Source: DATJUF01 sp035524095
GTDB lineage: Bacteria; Desulfobacterota; Binatia; Binatales; Binataceae
Reading direction: 5' to 3'
DNA length: 36,375 nt
NCBI GenBank assembly: GCA_035524095.1
Contig: DATKPK010000222.1
Span: 1-36,375 of the forward strand
Shown here: one piece after another, positions 1 through 8,722 of the stretch
Position numbering within the stretch: position 1 is the first letter of the stretch
Layout: the number at the start of each line of letters is the position of its first letter
The notes under the pieces: generated by a model
The model's input: only the letters and a program-made list of their open reading frames with translations
Databases searched by the model: none
What the model was told of the DNA's origin: nothing
Made by a program: the position numbers and the translations under genes

Positions 1-44
1 CTCCCATCCGCATCCGGCTATGTCCGTTCGAGGCTTCGCCATGT

Positions 45-60
45 CCGAATCTCGATTCGG
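45..60 (-). terminator. Short inverted repeat just past hemG stop
   Basis: A perfect inverted repeat (CCGAATC, 2-nt centre, GATTCGG) ends one base beyond the hemG stop codon at 61-63. As RNA it would fold as 5 bp with a 6-nt loop. Its position suggests a 3' end or RNA-stabilising element for the heme operon. No T-run follows within the 44 bases visible, so the call is tentative. Nothing else is seen in bases 1-44. Confidence 0.3.
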
Positions 61-1518
61 TTACCGGGCTAGCCCCGGCCGCGCCAGGCTCGCGAGCACG
101 GCCTCAGCTGCACTCTCGCCGCCTGCGATACAATCCGGGATCCCGACTCCGCGCAGATACGCCCCCGCCAGTACGAATTTATCGATTTGCGCCGCTTCCT
201 TTTCGATCTCGCTCACGCGTCCGCGATGGCCCACCAAATACTGCGGCATCGATTCCGGCCACCGCCGCACGTATGTAAATAAAGGTTCCGCTATTACGCC
301 GAATAAATCTCTGAACTCCTCGCGCGCCGCCGATTCCATCGCCGCATCGTCCTGTTCCATCATCCTGCGTTGCAACGCCCCGCCGATAAACACTCGCGCG
401 AGGATCATCCCTGCGGGCGCGCGCCCGGCAAACTTGAGACTCGAAAAGCTTCCGGCGATTATTTTGCGCCGCTCGATAATCGGCACTACGAAACCGAAAC
501 TGTCTGGCGGCTTTCCGAAATCACTCACGCGGTATGCAAGGTTGACCGTCGCCGCCGACGCATAACCAATCTCGCGCAGCTTCGCCGCCAGCGGCGGCGC
601 AACTCCTTGGATCATCCCAGCCGCTGCATAGGCTGGCGCGGTGCAAATGACTGCATCGGCTTGTATCGATGTTCCGTCAGCGCATCGCACCGTCCATTGC
701 GCATCTCCGCCTTCCGACGTCCGCGTGATTTCCGTAACCTGCGCCTTGTTTCGAATCGATCGCCCGAGCCGCCCCGCCAGCGTCTCGACGATCTTGTCCA
801 TCCCGACACGAAAGCTCAGGAAGAGGCTCCAGCGTGCGCCGCTAGTACCGCGTGCCTGAGCCTGCTTAGTCTGCGCCGCCGCCTGAAGCCCGCGGATCAG
901 GCTCCCGTGCTTCTGCTCCATCTCAACGAAGCGTGGCAGCGTCGCCCCGATACTCAATGTCGCCGGGTCCGCCGTATAGATTCCGCCCGCCAGCGGCTGC
1001 GCCACGCGCTCGAGCACCTCTCGCCCGAGTCGCCGCGTGACGAAGCCTGCCAGACTCTCGTCGCCGTCAGCCGAGCGCTTCGGAATCCATGGCTCCATCG
1101 CGATTCTGAGTTTGCCCCACGGACTGAATAGTTCGCTACGCCACACCGGACCCATCCAGGTTGGCGCCATCAAGGAAAAGCCCTCCGGAATCGGCACCAT
1201 ACGCCCGCGCCGTACGACTAACGTCTTGCGAAATTGTTCCTGCGTGTTGATCAGCTGACCGCTGATTCCGAGCCGCTCCGCGAGCTTACGCGCAGCAGGT
1301 TTTTCTGACAAAAAGGAGTCCGCCCCCGCCTCCATCACGAACCCGTCACGCCGGATCGTTTCAAGCGCGCCGCCTACGCGCTCACCGCTTTCCAGCAATG
1401 TCACTTCTACCGGCATCTCGCGCGACGCCGCGCCTTCCCGCAGCCGCCATGCCGCTGCGAGTCCGGTGATTCCCCCACCAATCACCACCACCCGCGGATA
1501 TCTTGGCGTCTCACTCAT
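61..1518 (-). CDS. hemG: Protoporphyrinogen/coproporphyrinogen oxidase (HemY type)
   Basis: FAD-dependent oxidase that removes six electrons from the porphyrinogen ring late in heme synthesis. The N-terminus has the dinucleotide-binding motif VVVIGGGITGLAAAW (residues 10-24). The C-terminus has the family signature RGVGIPDCIAGGESAAEA, which also contacts FAD. The length of 485 residues fits the oxygen-dependent HemY family and not the short flavodoxin-like E. coli HemG. It is the last gene of the minus-strand heme set, 45 bases after hemH. The ATG at 1518 is preceded by no clear Shine-Dalgarno, consistent with coupling to hemH. Whether the substrate is protoporphyrinogen IX or coproporphyrinogen III cannot be told from sequence alone; if the latter, cgoX is the appropriate name. 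Confidence 0.93.
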   Translation of the reverse strand: MSETPRYPRVVVIGGGITGLAAAWRLREGAASREMPVEVTLLESGERVGGALETIRRDGFVMEAGADSFLSEKPAARKLAERLGISGQLINTQEQFRKTLVVRRGRMVPIPEGFSLMAPTWMGPVWRSELFSPWGKLRIAMEPWIPKRSADGDESLAGFVTRRLGREVLERVAQPLAGGIYTADPATLSIGATLPRFVEMEQKHGSLIRGLQAAAQTKQAQARGTSGARWSLFLSFRVGMDKIVETLAGRLGRSIRNKAQVTEITRTSEGGDAQWTVRCADGTSIQADAVICTAPAYAAAGMIQGVAPPLAAKLREIGYASAATVNLAYRVSDFGKPPDSFGFVVPIIERRKIIAGSFSSLKFAGRAPAGMILARVFIGGALQRRMMEQDDAAMESAAREEFRDLFGVIAEPLFTYVRRWPESMPQYLVGHRGRVSEIEKEAAQIDKFVLAGAYLRGVGIPDCIAGGESAAEAVLASLARPGLAR

Positions 1519-1563
1519 CAGCTTGATTTCTGCGCGATGCGCCGCGCTTCCGCCCGCCGGCCC

Positions 1564-2484
1564 TTACAGCATCGCTTCGACGATTCCCGCCATCATCGCG
1601 ATAAATTCCGGCGCATCTCCGACCGTGCCCGCACGCTCCATCCGCATGCCTGCTCGCTCGGCAAGTGCCCGCGCCTCGACATCAAGGTCGTAGAGCACCT
1701 CCACATGGTCAGACAGAAAGCCGATCGGCACGACCACCGCCGGATTCGTCATCGTTGGAATCACCTTACCGATATCCGGTTCGAGCCACGCGTCGCGCGG
1801 ACTTCCGCTGCGGCTCTGATACGCGATTTGCCATCGCTCGATTCCCACGGCCTCCGCCGTCAGCCGCGATGCCTCCTCTATCTGCGCGACATAAGGTGCC
1901 CGCTCCGCCATCGCCACCGGAATACTATGCGCCGTAAAGATCAACTCCGACGACACCCGCTCCTCCGACGATAACCGCGCGAGCGCTTCCCGCACGCGCC
2001 CCACTACCGCCGTTATATAGCGCCTATCCGTATGCCAAGTATGCGGATAGATCACTTCCGGCGCTTCCATCCCAATTTGCCCGCGCGCCTCTTCGACTTC
2101 CGCCAGATACCGCTCCCAGCTCGCCTCGCATCGATAACCCGCCAGCACGAAGCCCGCCACTCGCCGGATTCCGCTACGGCTCAGCTCACGTAACGCATCC
2201 TCGAAAAACGGCGCCGCATTGCGCATGCCAACCGCGACGGGAACTTCATAGCCGTCGTGCCTGAGCTTCTCCCGCAACGCCGAGGCCTGCCGCATCGTCA
2301 ATTCGTTGTAGGGCGACCGCCCACCCATCACCTCATAGTGATGGACTACTTCCTCATAACGCTCGCGCGGCACCGGCCGCCCCTTGAGCACGCGATCGAG
2401 AAACGGGCGTATCTCTTCGTGCGAGTTCGGCCCACCGAACCCGATCAGCATCACCGCGTCGGCCTTCCCGCTCGCTGTACTCAT
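1564..2484 (-). CDS. hemH: Ferrochelatase
   Basis: Inserts Fe2+ into a porphyrin. The N-terminus VMLIGFGGPNSHEEIRPFL (11-29) is the typical ferrochelatase opening. FTAHSIP (183-189) holds the metal-binding His186, YQSRSG lies at 222-227, and GFLSDHVEVLYDLD holds the catalytic Glu262. At 306 residues it is a soluble single-domain enzyme with no C-terminal iron-sulfur cysteines. One oddity: the segment that often reads MRNWHPF in relatives is MRNAAPF here (87-93), losing an aromatic and a histidine near the porphyrin pocket. It sits between hemDE (79 noncoding bases or so upstream) and hemG, an order resembling Bacillus hemEHY. It may therefore be a coproporphyrin ferrochelatase (cpfC); no hemQ/chdC is in the window to settle this. 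Confidence 0.93.
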   Translation of the reverse strand: MSTASGKADAVMLIGFGGPNSHEEIRPFLDRVLKGRPVPRERYEEVVHHYEVMGGRSPYNELTMRQASALREKLRHDGYEVPVAVGMRNAAPFFEDALRELSRSGIRRVAGFVLAGYRCEASWERYLAEVEEARGQIGMEAPEVIYPHTWHTDRRYITAVVGRVREALARLSSEERVSSELIFTAHSIPVAMAERAPYVAQIEEASRLTAEAVGIERWQIAYQSRSGSPRDAWLEPDIGKVIPTMTNPAVVVPIGFLSDHVEVLYDLDVEARALAERAGMRMERAGTVGDAPEFIAMMAGIVEAML

Positions 2485-2573
2485 TACTGCGATACGCTCG
2501 TTACTGACTACTTTTGATAACTGGCTACCGCGAATTGTCGCGACAGACTGACGTTTTGATATTCAGTTCAATC

Positions 2574-4568
2574 TCAATGACGTGCGCTCAATTCATGCAC
2601 CGCCTCGACCAGCGCAATGACGTGGTCCACCGGCGTCTCCGGCAAAATCCCATGCCCCAGGTTAAAGATATGCCCCGGCCGTCCGCCCGCGGCATCGAGA
2701 ATTGCCTTGGCCCGCCGCCGGATTTCCACCGGCTCTGCAAACAGCGCGATTGGATCAAGGTTCCCTTGCACGCCAATGTCGTAGCCGAGCCGCGCCCATG
2801 CCTCCGCCAGATCGACCCGCCAATCCAGCCCGATCACGTCGCCGCCCGCCTCGCACATCAGTTCGAGTAAATTCCCTGTCACCGTTCCGAAATGGATCAC
2901 AGGCACCGCCTTGCCAATCGCCTCGATCACGCTCCGCGTATAGGGCAGCACGAACCGCCGATAGTCATCCGGCCCCAAACTCCCCACCCAGCTATCGAAA
3001 AGCTGGACTACATCAGCGCCCGCCTCAATCTGCATTTTTAGATAGTCAGCCGTTACTGCTGCGATCAGCGCCATCATCCGATCCCATACGTCGGGATTCG
3101 TGTACATTAGCGTCTTGGTCGCCTGGTATTGCCGCGACGCGCCGCCCTCAATCAGGTACGACGCCAGCGTGAATGGCGCTCCGGCAAATCCAATCACCGG
3201 CTTACGATCGCCCAGCGACGAACGCACAATCCGAATCGCCTCGCCCACATAACCCAGCGAGTCCTTCACGTCGATCGGCGGTATCCGATCAAGATCCGCC
3301 GTCGTCCGCAAGGGCCGATCGATCATCGGCCCGTCGCCCTTTTCGTAATGCAGCCCAACGCACATCGGCACCAGCGGCAGCAGAATATCCGCAAAGATTA
3401 TCGCTGCGTCGACCTTCAGCCGCTCGACCGCGGTGACCGTCACCTCTGCCGCAACCGCCGGCCGCTGGCACATTTCCAGAAACGAAAGCTGGTCGCGCAC
3501 TTGCCGATACTCCGGCATGTAGCGCCCCGCCTGACGCATCAGCCAGATCGGCGTGTACGGTGCCGCTTCACGCCTGCACGCCTTCATCAGCGGATGCTCC
3601 CGCAGACTCTGCTCTTTCACCAGCGGCAAATACTCACGCCCACCCGTCTCGACTCGCGCCGCTTCCATCGCCTTCTTTACCGCCTCAATAGGCCGCGGCC
3701 GTTTGCCCTCAAGTATCGCCGCCGATCGCGCCGCCGCCTCTTTCACCAGATGGCCGAGCTTCGGATGACTCGGTTCGAGATCGACTTCTATCCCTCGATT
3801 CCGCAGTTCCTGTGAGCAGACCGGCCCTATCGACCCGACCGCTGCCCGCTTAAACCCTGCCCGCAGCGCCGCGCCAATTCCCTCCGCTTCCGCCACCTGC
3901 ACGACGTTCGTCACTTGTGTCGCGCTGGTGAACAGCACCACGTCCGCCTCGCCCGCCGCAATCTGCTTGATCGCTTCGCGCAATGGCCCGCGATCCACCG
4001 GCAGCGTCCATCGATAGACCGGCACGACCGTCACGCTCGCGCCACGCGCCTCCAGCCCCGCGATCAGGTCGCGATTCGTCACTCCGTATTCCTGGATCGC
4101 GATCCGTTTCCCCTCCGGTCCAACGATCCGTACGACTTCGGCCAACAACTCGCGCCACGTATTCGGTTCCGGCACCACGATCGTCGGCACGAATCCCAAT
4201 TCACGCATCGCCGCAACTGGCTTCGGCCCGCGCGCGACAGTCGTGATCCGCTTCAGCGCCGCCACCACCTCTTCACGCGCATGACGGCTCTCGACCACGC
4301 GGAAGAGCTCGCGCGTCCCAACCCCCGTTAGGAAAATCACGCAATCGAACTCGCCCTTGATCACCCGCGCCGCCCAATCGAGGGCCGCCTGATTATCTTC
4401 CAGCGGCACTTCGCGCATCGACGGCGCGACCGTCGCCCGCCCGCCATAACGCTCGATTAGCGCGCGTGTCTCGGCCGCCATCCGGCTCTCAAACGCGATT
4501 GCCCGCAGGCCCTTGAAACCACTCTCAACGACCTCATCGCTAACCCTATTCGTTTTCGCACTACTCAT
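2574..4568 (-). CDS. hemDE: HemD-HemE fusion: uroporphyrinogen-III synthase / uroporphyrinogen decarboxylase
   Basis: One continuous frame encodes two consecutive heme enzymes. The N-terminal part (about residues 42-312, numbered from an upstream ATG at 4640) is a HemD-type synthase with LFTSATQVTNVV and AVGSIGPVCSQEL, which cyclises hydroxymethylbilane. The C-terminal part (about 342-688) is a complete HemE decarboxylase that makes coproporphyrinogen III: PIWLMRQAGRYMPEYR carries the substrate-binding arginines, IIFADILLPLVPM the catalytic Asp, GAPFTLASYLIEGG the conserved Tyr, and FNLGHGILPETP the conserved His. Both domains look intact. The start at 4568 follows a weak AAGAG; ATGs at 4616 and 4640 are alternatives that only lengthen a nonconserved tail. 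It heads the minus-strand heme operon and is divergent from the crotonase gene. Confidence 0.93.
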   Translation of the reverse strand: MSSAKTNRVSDEVVESGFKGLRAIAFESRMAAETRALIERYGGRATVAPSMREVPLEDNQAALDWAARVIKGEFDCVIFLTGVGTRELFRVVESRHAREEVVAALKRITTVARGPKPVAAMRELGFVPTIVVPEPNTWRELLAEVVRIVGPEGKRIAIQEYGVTNRDLIAGLEARGASVTVVPVYRWTLPVDRGPLREAIKQIAAGEADVVLFTSATQVTNVVQVAEAEGIGAALRAGFKRAAVGSIGPVCSQELRNRGIEVDLEPSHPKLGHLVKEAAARSAAILEGKRPRPIEAVKKAMEAARVETGGREYLPLVKEQSLREHPLMKACRREAAPYTPIWLMRQAGRYMPEYRQVRDQLSFLEMCQRPAVAAEVTVTAVERLKVDAAIIFADILLPLVPMCVGLHYEKGDGPMIDRPLRTTADLDRIPPIDVKDSLGYVGEAIRIVRSSLGDRKPVIGFAGAPFTLASYLIEGGASRQYQATKTLMYTNPDVWDRMMALIAAVTADYLKMQIEAGADVVQLFDSWVGSLGPDDYRRFVLPYTRSVIEAIGKAVPVIHFGTVTGNLLELMCEAGGDVIGLDWRVDLAEAWARLGYDIGVQGNLDPIALFAEPVEIRRRAKAILDAAGGRPGHIFNLGHGILPETPVDHVIALVEAVHELSARH

Positions 4569-4695
4569 CGCGCGCTCTTGCGCATCGTGTCGCTCATGCG
4601 CCTCATTATAGTCCATCGCCCCGCCGCATCGCAGCGCCATTTTGCCCTGCCCGCCGATGCTATGTTACGACTCACCGTGGAGGCCCTGCATCGCC
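4569..4695. promoter_or_regulatory. Divergent intergenic region between hemDE and crotonase
   Basis: The two genes are transcribed away from each other, so at least one promoter in each direction should lie here. I see no convincing -35/-10 pair. A GGAGG at 4679-4683 serves as the ribosome-binding site for the crotonase ATG at 4696. The upstream alternative starts of hemDE also fall in this interval. Confidence 0.4.
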
Positions 4696-5499
4696 ATGAG
4701 TGAATCCGCCGCCGAATCAGTTGTATTGCTTGCCAGGGACGGCGCCCTCGCGATCGTCACACTCAACCGCCCCACCAAGCTCAACGCCCTCAATCGCGAG
4801 TTGCGCACCGAGTTCTGCCATACGATGCAAGCCCTCCGCGACGATCAGTCCGTCGGCGTAGTGATCATCACCGGCGCCGGACGCGGCTTTTGCGCCGGCC
4901 TCGACCTCAAGGAACTCGGCGCCGATTCCAATCGCGAATCCGGTGCCGTCGTCCGCGATACTACTAACGTCAGCTTCGTCAGCGTCATCGAAGATATGAC
5001 CGTGCCCGTCATCGCTGCCGTCAACGGCTTTGCGATCACCGGCGGCTTCGAGCTCGCCCTCGCCTGCGACATTATGCTCGCCGCTGAGTCCGCCCAGTTT
5101 GCCGATACCCACGCCCGCGTTGGCGTGATGCCGGGCGGAGGAATGTCCGCGCGTCTCCCCCGCGCCGTTGGCCTCCGCAAGGCTAAGGAACTCTCGCTGA
5201 CCGGCAATTATCTCTCTGCGCGCGAGGCCGAGCGTCTGGGCCTCGTCAATCGTGTCGTCCCGGACGACCGTCTCCTCACTGAGGCCCGCGAACTCGCCGG
5301 CCAGATTCTCAGCGGCGATCAGAACTTCGTCCGCCAGATGAAACAACTCTACGATCGCACTTCACGCACCACCCTCGAGGACGCGCTGCGCATCGAGCAG
5401 GAGACCTTCCGGGCGTTCAACAGCAGTTCCAAACTCTCCGACTTCGACCGCCGCCGCGAGGCCGTGATGCAACGCGGACGCTCGCAAACCCGTTCCTAG
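4696..5499 (+). CDS. Enoyl-CoA hydratase/isomerase (crotonase) family protein
   Basis: Crotonase-fold acyl-CoA enzyme of 267 residues. Family motifs are LNRPTKLNALN (23-33), the oxyanion-hole segment GAGRGFCAGLDLKELG (60-75), and AAVNGFAITGGFELALACD (107-125). Of the two glutamates used by classical enoyl-CoA hydratase, the second is present (Glu164 in KAKELSLTG) but the first is replaced by His139 in DTHARVG. That pattern is common in a large subgroup of uncertain substrate, so hydration of a short-chain enoyl-CoA should not be assumed. The ATG at 4696 has a GGAGG 12 bases upstream and starts directly at the conserved fold; the frame remains open back to 4642. It is followed 34 bases later by the methyltransferase-like gene. 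Confidence 0.88.
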   Translation: MSESAAESVVLLARDGALAIVTLNRPTKLNALNRELRTEFCHTMQALRDDQSVGVVIITGAGRGFCAGLDLKELGADSNRESGAVVRDTTNVSFVSVIEDMTVPVIAAVNGFAITGGFELALACDIMLAAESAQFADTHARVGVMPGGGMSARLPRAVGLRKAKELSLTGNYLSAREAERLGLVNRVVPDDRLLTEARELAGQILSGDQNFVRQMKQLYDRTSRTTLEDALRIEQETFRAFNSSSKLSDFDRRREAVMQRGRSQTRS

Positions 5500-5533
5500 C
5501 ATCATCCTTTCTCAACTCCCTGCCGAGGCCATC

Positions 5534-6412
5534 ATGCTCAAGCCACCATCATCTATCCGCCCGCTCGCCGCCATTCTTCTTCTCGCCCTCGCGATCACCT
5601 GTGCGCCGACTCCTCGTGCATTCGCCGCCGATACCGGCTCCGTCCAAAATGAATCCGCGATTCCGGCGGACAGTATTCCCAAGCCGATCCTGGCCGCCGT
5701 CAATTCACCCGATAGGCCCGCCACCGATCGCGCGATGGACGCGAGCCGCCAGCCGGGCCAGGTGATGGCCTTCTATGACGTCAAGCCCGGTATGCATGTC
5801 GCCGACCTATGGGCTGGCGGCGGCTACACCACCGAGCTTCTCGCGCTGATTGTCGGCCCAACCGGCAAAGTCTATTCGCAGAATCCTCCTCCCGGCACCA
5901 AATTCCAGAAAATGGTCGACGCCTGGCAGGCGCGCCTCAAACAGCCCGCCCTCGCCAATGTCACCCCAATCACCGAGCCCTTCAGCGCTCCCGACGTGTT
6001 AAAGGGTGTGCCCCCCAATTCTCTCGATGCCGTCTTCATCAACCTCAACTATCACGACGTGGTCGGGATGGGCTTCAGCACCAAGACCCTCAATCAGACC
6101 GTCTTTGATTCCCTCAAACCGGGCGGCGAATATTGCATCGTCGATAACAGCGCGAAGGACGGCTCTGGCGCGCGCGACGCCTCGACCATCCATCGCATCG
6201 ATATCAACTACGTCATCAAGCAGGTCGAGCAGGCAGGCTTCCGTCTCACTGCTACTTCCGATGTTCTGCGGAATCCCAAGGACGATCGCACCCTGCCATT
6301 CTGGAAGATGAACCACATGCAGGATCGCTTCATCCTCAAATTCGTCAAACCCGCCACCCAAGTCTCTCGCAATGAATCGTCGCCCGTTTCCTTCGGTAGC
6401 CAGATGCAATGA
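5534..6412 (+). CDS. Exported class I SAM-methyltransferase-like protein
   Basis: Residues 1-31 form a Sec-type signal peptide: basic start, hydrophobic LAAILLLALAI, and an AFA cleavage site. The mature part is a class I methyltransferase fold with motif I HVADLWAGGGYTTELLA (88-104), an acidic strand SLDAVFINLNYHD, and a late LKPGGEYCIVDNSA strand-loop. It resembles the group annotated as predicted methyltransferases (COG4798-like), many of which also carry signal peptides. SAM is not expected in the periplasm, so the true ligand or reaction is unclear. A GAGG at 5525-5528 supports the ATG at 5534. Probably co-transcribed with the crotonase. It converges on the lipoprotein gene with only 15 bases between them. 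Confidence 0.83.
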   Translation: MLKPPSSIRPLAAILLLALAITCAPTPRAFAADTGSVQNESAIPADSIPKPILAAVNSPDRPATDRAMDASRQPGQVMAFYDVKPGMHVADLWAGGGYTTELLALIVGPTGKVYSQNPPPGTKFQKMVDAWQARLKQPALANVTPITEPFSAPDVLKGVPPNSLDAVFINLNYHDVVGMGFSTKTLNQTVFDSLKPGGEYCIVDNSAKDGSGARDASTIHRIDINYVIKQVEQAGFRLTATSDVLRNPKDDRTLPFWKMNHMQDRFILKFVKPATQVSRNESSPVSFGSQMQ

Positions 6413-6427
6413 CGCTGGGCCTGACGA

Positions 6428-7741
6428 TCACGGCGTCCCGCACAGCGTCCCGTTGATATCGCATTGCGGCGTGATATCCAGATCGCGCTGCTCCTGATTT
6501 AGCTTGTAGATTTCCTTGTTAGTCTGTTCATTCGGATTACAACCGCACAACTGGCTCGCGCAACAACTGCAACTCGCCGCCGTCTCTGCCTTCACGATCT
6601 CCGAAATATCGCACTTTGCCAGCTCCGAACACGCCGTCCCCAGCAGATTCCGATCAGTGCACTCGTCAGTACATAATGTCGCGTCGCATGTATAACCCGT
6701 CTGCACCCCCTCCGCCTGCTTGCACGTCTTGTACTCGTCGCAAACTTTGGTGCAATCGACGCCGCTCTCCGGCGGCAAAACTGTAGTGCCCTCTTTGTAA
6801 AGCGGACAGCCGAAGCCTCCGGGGGCGTCGGGCACACAACCCGTCGGACTCGGCGCCGTCGCCGCCGCTGGCCGCGATACGGCTTCATTATCCGTCCGCA
6901 CATTCGAACTGATTTCCGGCGTTGGTGTTGGTGACGGCGACGGTGGTGCATACGCCGCCGACCACACCAGATCACCACCGAGCGTACATGCCTGCTCATT
7001 CTGCCCAACCTGATACGGACCGTTGAACGTCGGACACGAGCAATTGACTATTCCGGGCGTCGTCGTCGCGTCGCAAGGCGCCGTCATGCAACCGGCATAA
7101 AGGTCAGTGCCGCAATTCGTCTGCCCGATCCCATTAGTCGGAATACAGTCGAAGCTGAAGGTCGAAAACATCTTCGCATTCGGAATCAACGTGCCCTGAT
7201 TGATCGACTGGCAGACCGGCGCCGAATTGGTCGTCTGACACAGGCTGCCGTCAACGCCGCATTGGGCAATCGTATTCTCGTAGACCGAGTGATTCAGTAT
7301 CGAGTTGATATCAACGTAATAGACTCCGTAGGGGATGTCGTAACAGTTGCAGTTCGCGTAAAGCCCATTCTTCGTCAGCGTGCATGACAGGTCCTGCGGC
7401 GACCCGCTCGGGCCCGAGTAATAGCACAGCGCGTACGGCCCACCACGGCACGGCACGAAGTTCGTATTCTCCAACACGATATTCGCGTACGCCGGTCCAT
7501 TCGGCGTTGTCCAGTTATCTGGATTACTCCAGAACGGATGGGAATTCGGTACAAAATGAACGAACGGTGTCGGCGCCGGCGAACTGCTGCTATCGCCGCC
7601 GCAGCCCGCGATCAATATCGCCATGACGATCGCAGCAAATATGAGCGCTATCGCAGCCGCGCCGTCCCGCAGTCCGTCGGCATATGCAGAACCACTCACA
7701 ATGGCGCGCCGATCCCATCCGGCTGCGTGCCAACCGCTCAT
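6428..7741 (-). CDS. Cysteine-rich lipoprotein, function unknown
   Basis: I do not recognise a family. A long N-region leads into a hydrophobic stretch AAAIALIFAAIVMAILIAGC, whose lipobox LIAGC puts the lipidated Cys at residue 47. The 437-residue product holds 33 cysteines spread in pairs and short clusters, such as ASCSCCASQLCGCNP near the C-terminus, implying many disulfides or, less likely, metal sites. A Ser/Pro/Thr linker (PPSPSPTPTPE) divides an N-terminal part of about 220 mature residues from a C-terminal cysteine-dense module. The ATG at 7741 has a GGGGGAG 8 bases upstream, so the unusually long signal region seems real. It is probably anchored in the outer membrane and faces outward or into the periplasm, where disulfides can form. 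Confidence 0.72.
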   Translation of the reverse strand: MSGWHAAGWDRRAIVSGSAYADGLRDGAAAIALIFAAIVMAILIAGCGGDSSSSPAPTPFVHFVPNSHPFWSNPDNWTTPNGPAYANIVLENTNFVPCRGGPYALCYYSGPSGSPQDLSCTLTKNGLYANCNCYDIPYGVYYVDINSILNHSVYENTIAQCGVDGSLCQTTNSAPVCQSINQGTLIPNAKMFSTFSFDCIPTNGIGQTNCGTDLYAGCMTAPCDATTTPGIVNCSCPTFNGPYQVGQNEQACTLGGDLVWSAAYAPPSPSPTPTPEISSNVRTDNEAVSRPAAATAPSPTGCVPDAPGGFGCPLYKEGTTVLPPESGVDCTKVCDEYKTCKQAEGVQTGYTCDATLCTDECTDRNLLGTACSELAKCDISEIVKAETAASCSCCASQLCGCNPNEQTNKEIYKLNQEQRDLDITPQCDINGTLCGTP

Positions 7742-7837
7742 CCAAACTCCCCCTTTTGCCGCGCCTATACTCAGCTGCGCCCTCGCGATGCTACTCTCAT
7801 CACCGTTTCGGCTTCGCCGTTAGTATAGGAGGCTCCC

Positions 7838-8722
7838 ATGAAAATCGGCATCACCATCGGTATCGCCAATGCCGCCCGTCCCAACGTCGTCAAAATCATC
7901 GCGGAACACGCCGACCGCCTCGGTTTCGGCACGCTATGGGCCCCAGAGCACGTCGTTCTGTTCGACCGTTACACCGATTCCAAATATCCCTATTCCACCG
8001 ACGGCCAGTTTGCCCTCCCCGGTTCCGCCGACTGGATGGACCCCTTTATCACGCTGAGCTTCGCCGCCGCCCACACCAGACAAATCCGCCTCGCCACCGG
8101 TATCTGTCTCGTCCCCGAACATAATCCCCTGGTGCTCGCCAAGGTCATCGCCAGCCTCGATTTCCTCAGCTCCGGCCGCTTTGCCCTCGGCGTGGGCATC
8201 GGATGGTCCGCGGAAGAATTCTCGGCTCTAGGCATCCCCTTCGAGCGGCGCGCTGCTCGCACCCGCGAGTATATCAATGTGATGCGCCAGTTATGGAGTG
8301 AAGAAAAAACCAGTTATGAAGGCGAGTTTGTCAATTTTCACGACGCTCGCAGCTTTCCCAAGCCGCCGCAAGGCGCCAACTTACCGATTATCTTCGGCGG
8401 TGAAAGCGCACCGGCTCTGCGCCGCGTCGCCGACTACGGCACTGGATGGTACGGCTTCAATCTCGACCCTGCCGAAGCCGCTGCCAAGATTGAACGCTTG
8501 TATGCGCTCGTACGCGAGAAGGGCCGCGACCCCAAGGCCATCGACATCATCGTCTCGCCCTATACCAAGCGCATCACCCCTGACGACTTGAAGGCATACC
8601 ATCAAGCCGGAGTTCGCGAGCTTGTGATCTTCTTCTCTATTCCGAAAAACGACGAAGAGATTCCCAAACGCCTCGAAGAAACCGCCCGCCTATGGGTCGA
8701 CCCTGCCGCTAGGCTGGGATAG
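7838..8722 (+). CDS. LLM-class flavin-dependent oxidoreductase (probable F420 type)
   Basis: A TIM-barrel luciferase-like monooxygenase of 294 residues. The start MKIGITIGIAN, the barrel strand LATGICLVPEHNPLVLAKVIASLDFLS (around 87-113) and the glycine-rich RFALGVGIGWSAEEF are typical of the F420-dependent subgroup (TIGR03619-like). PIIFGGESAPALRR (about 182-195) is the usual cofactor-phosphate region. AGGAGG at 7827-7832 precedes the ATG at 7838. Divergent from the lipoprotein gene with about 96 bases between starts. The substrate is unknown, and F420 versus FMN cannot be decided by eye. Confidence 0.9.
   Translation: MKIGITIGIANAARPNVVKIIAEHADRLGFGTLWAPEHVVLFDRYTDSKYPYSTDGQFALPGSADWMDPFITLSFAAAHTRQIRLATGICLVPEHNPLVLAKVIASLDFLSSGRFALGVGIGWSAEEFSALGIPFERRAARTREYINVMRQLWSEEKTSYEGEFVNFHDARSFPKPPQGANLPIIFGGESAPALRRVADYGTGWYGFNLDPAEAAAKIERLYALVREKGRDPKAIDIIVSPYTKRITPDDLKAYHQAGVRELVIFFSIPKNDEEIPKRLEETARLWVDPAARLG

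Noticed and set aside
370..1131. 253-codon open frame opposite hemG
   Set aside because: Shadow of a clear HemY gene; no recognisable protein features.
3129..3815. 228-codon open frame opposite hemDE
   Set aside because: Arg/His-rich composition typical of an antisense shadow; the other strand holds well-conserved HemE motifs.
4717..5346. 209-codon open frame opposite the crotonase
   Set aside because: Gly/Asp/Glu-rich antisense shadow; the crotonase motifs on the plus strand are unambiguous.
7764..7829. CCTATAC/GTATAGG inverted repeat spanning the leader of the first LLM gene and touching its ribosome site
   Set aside because: Only 7 bp with a spacer of about 52 bases; too likely by chance to list as a regulator.
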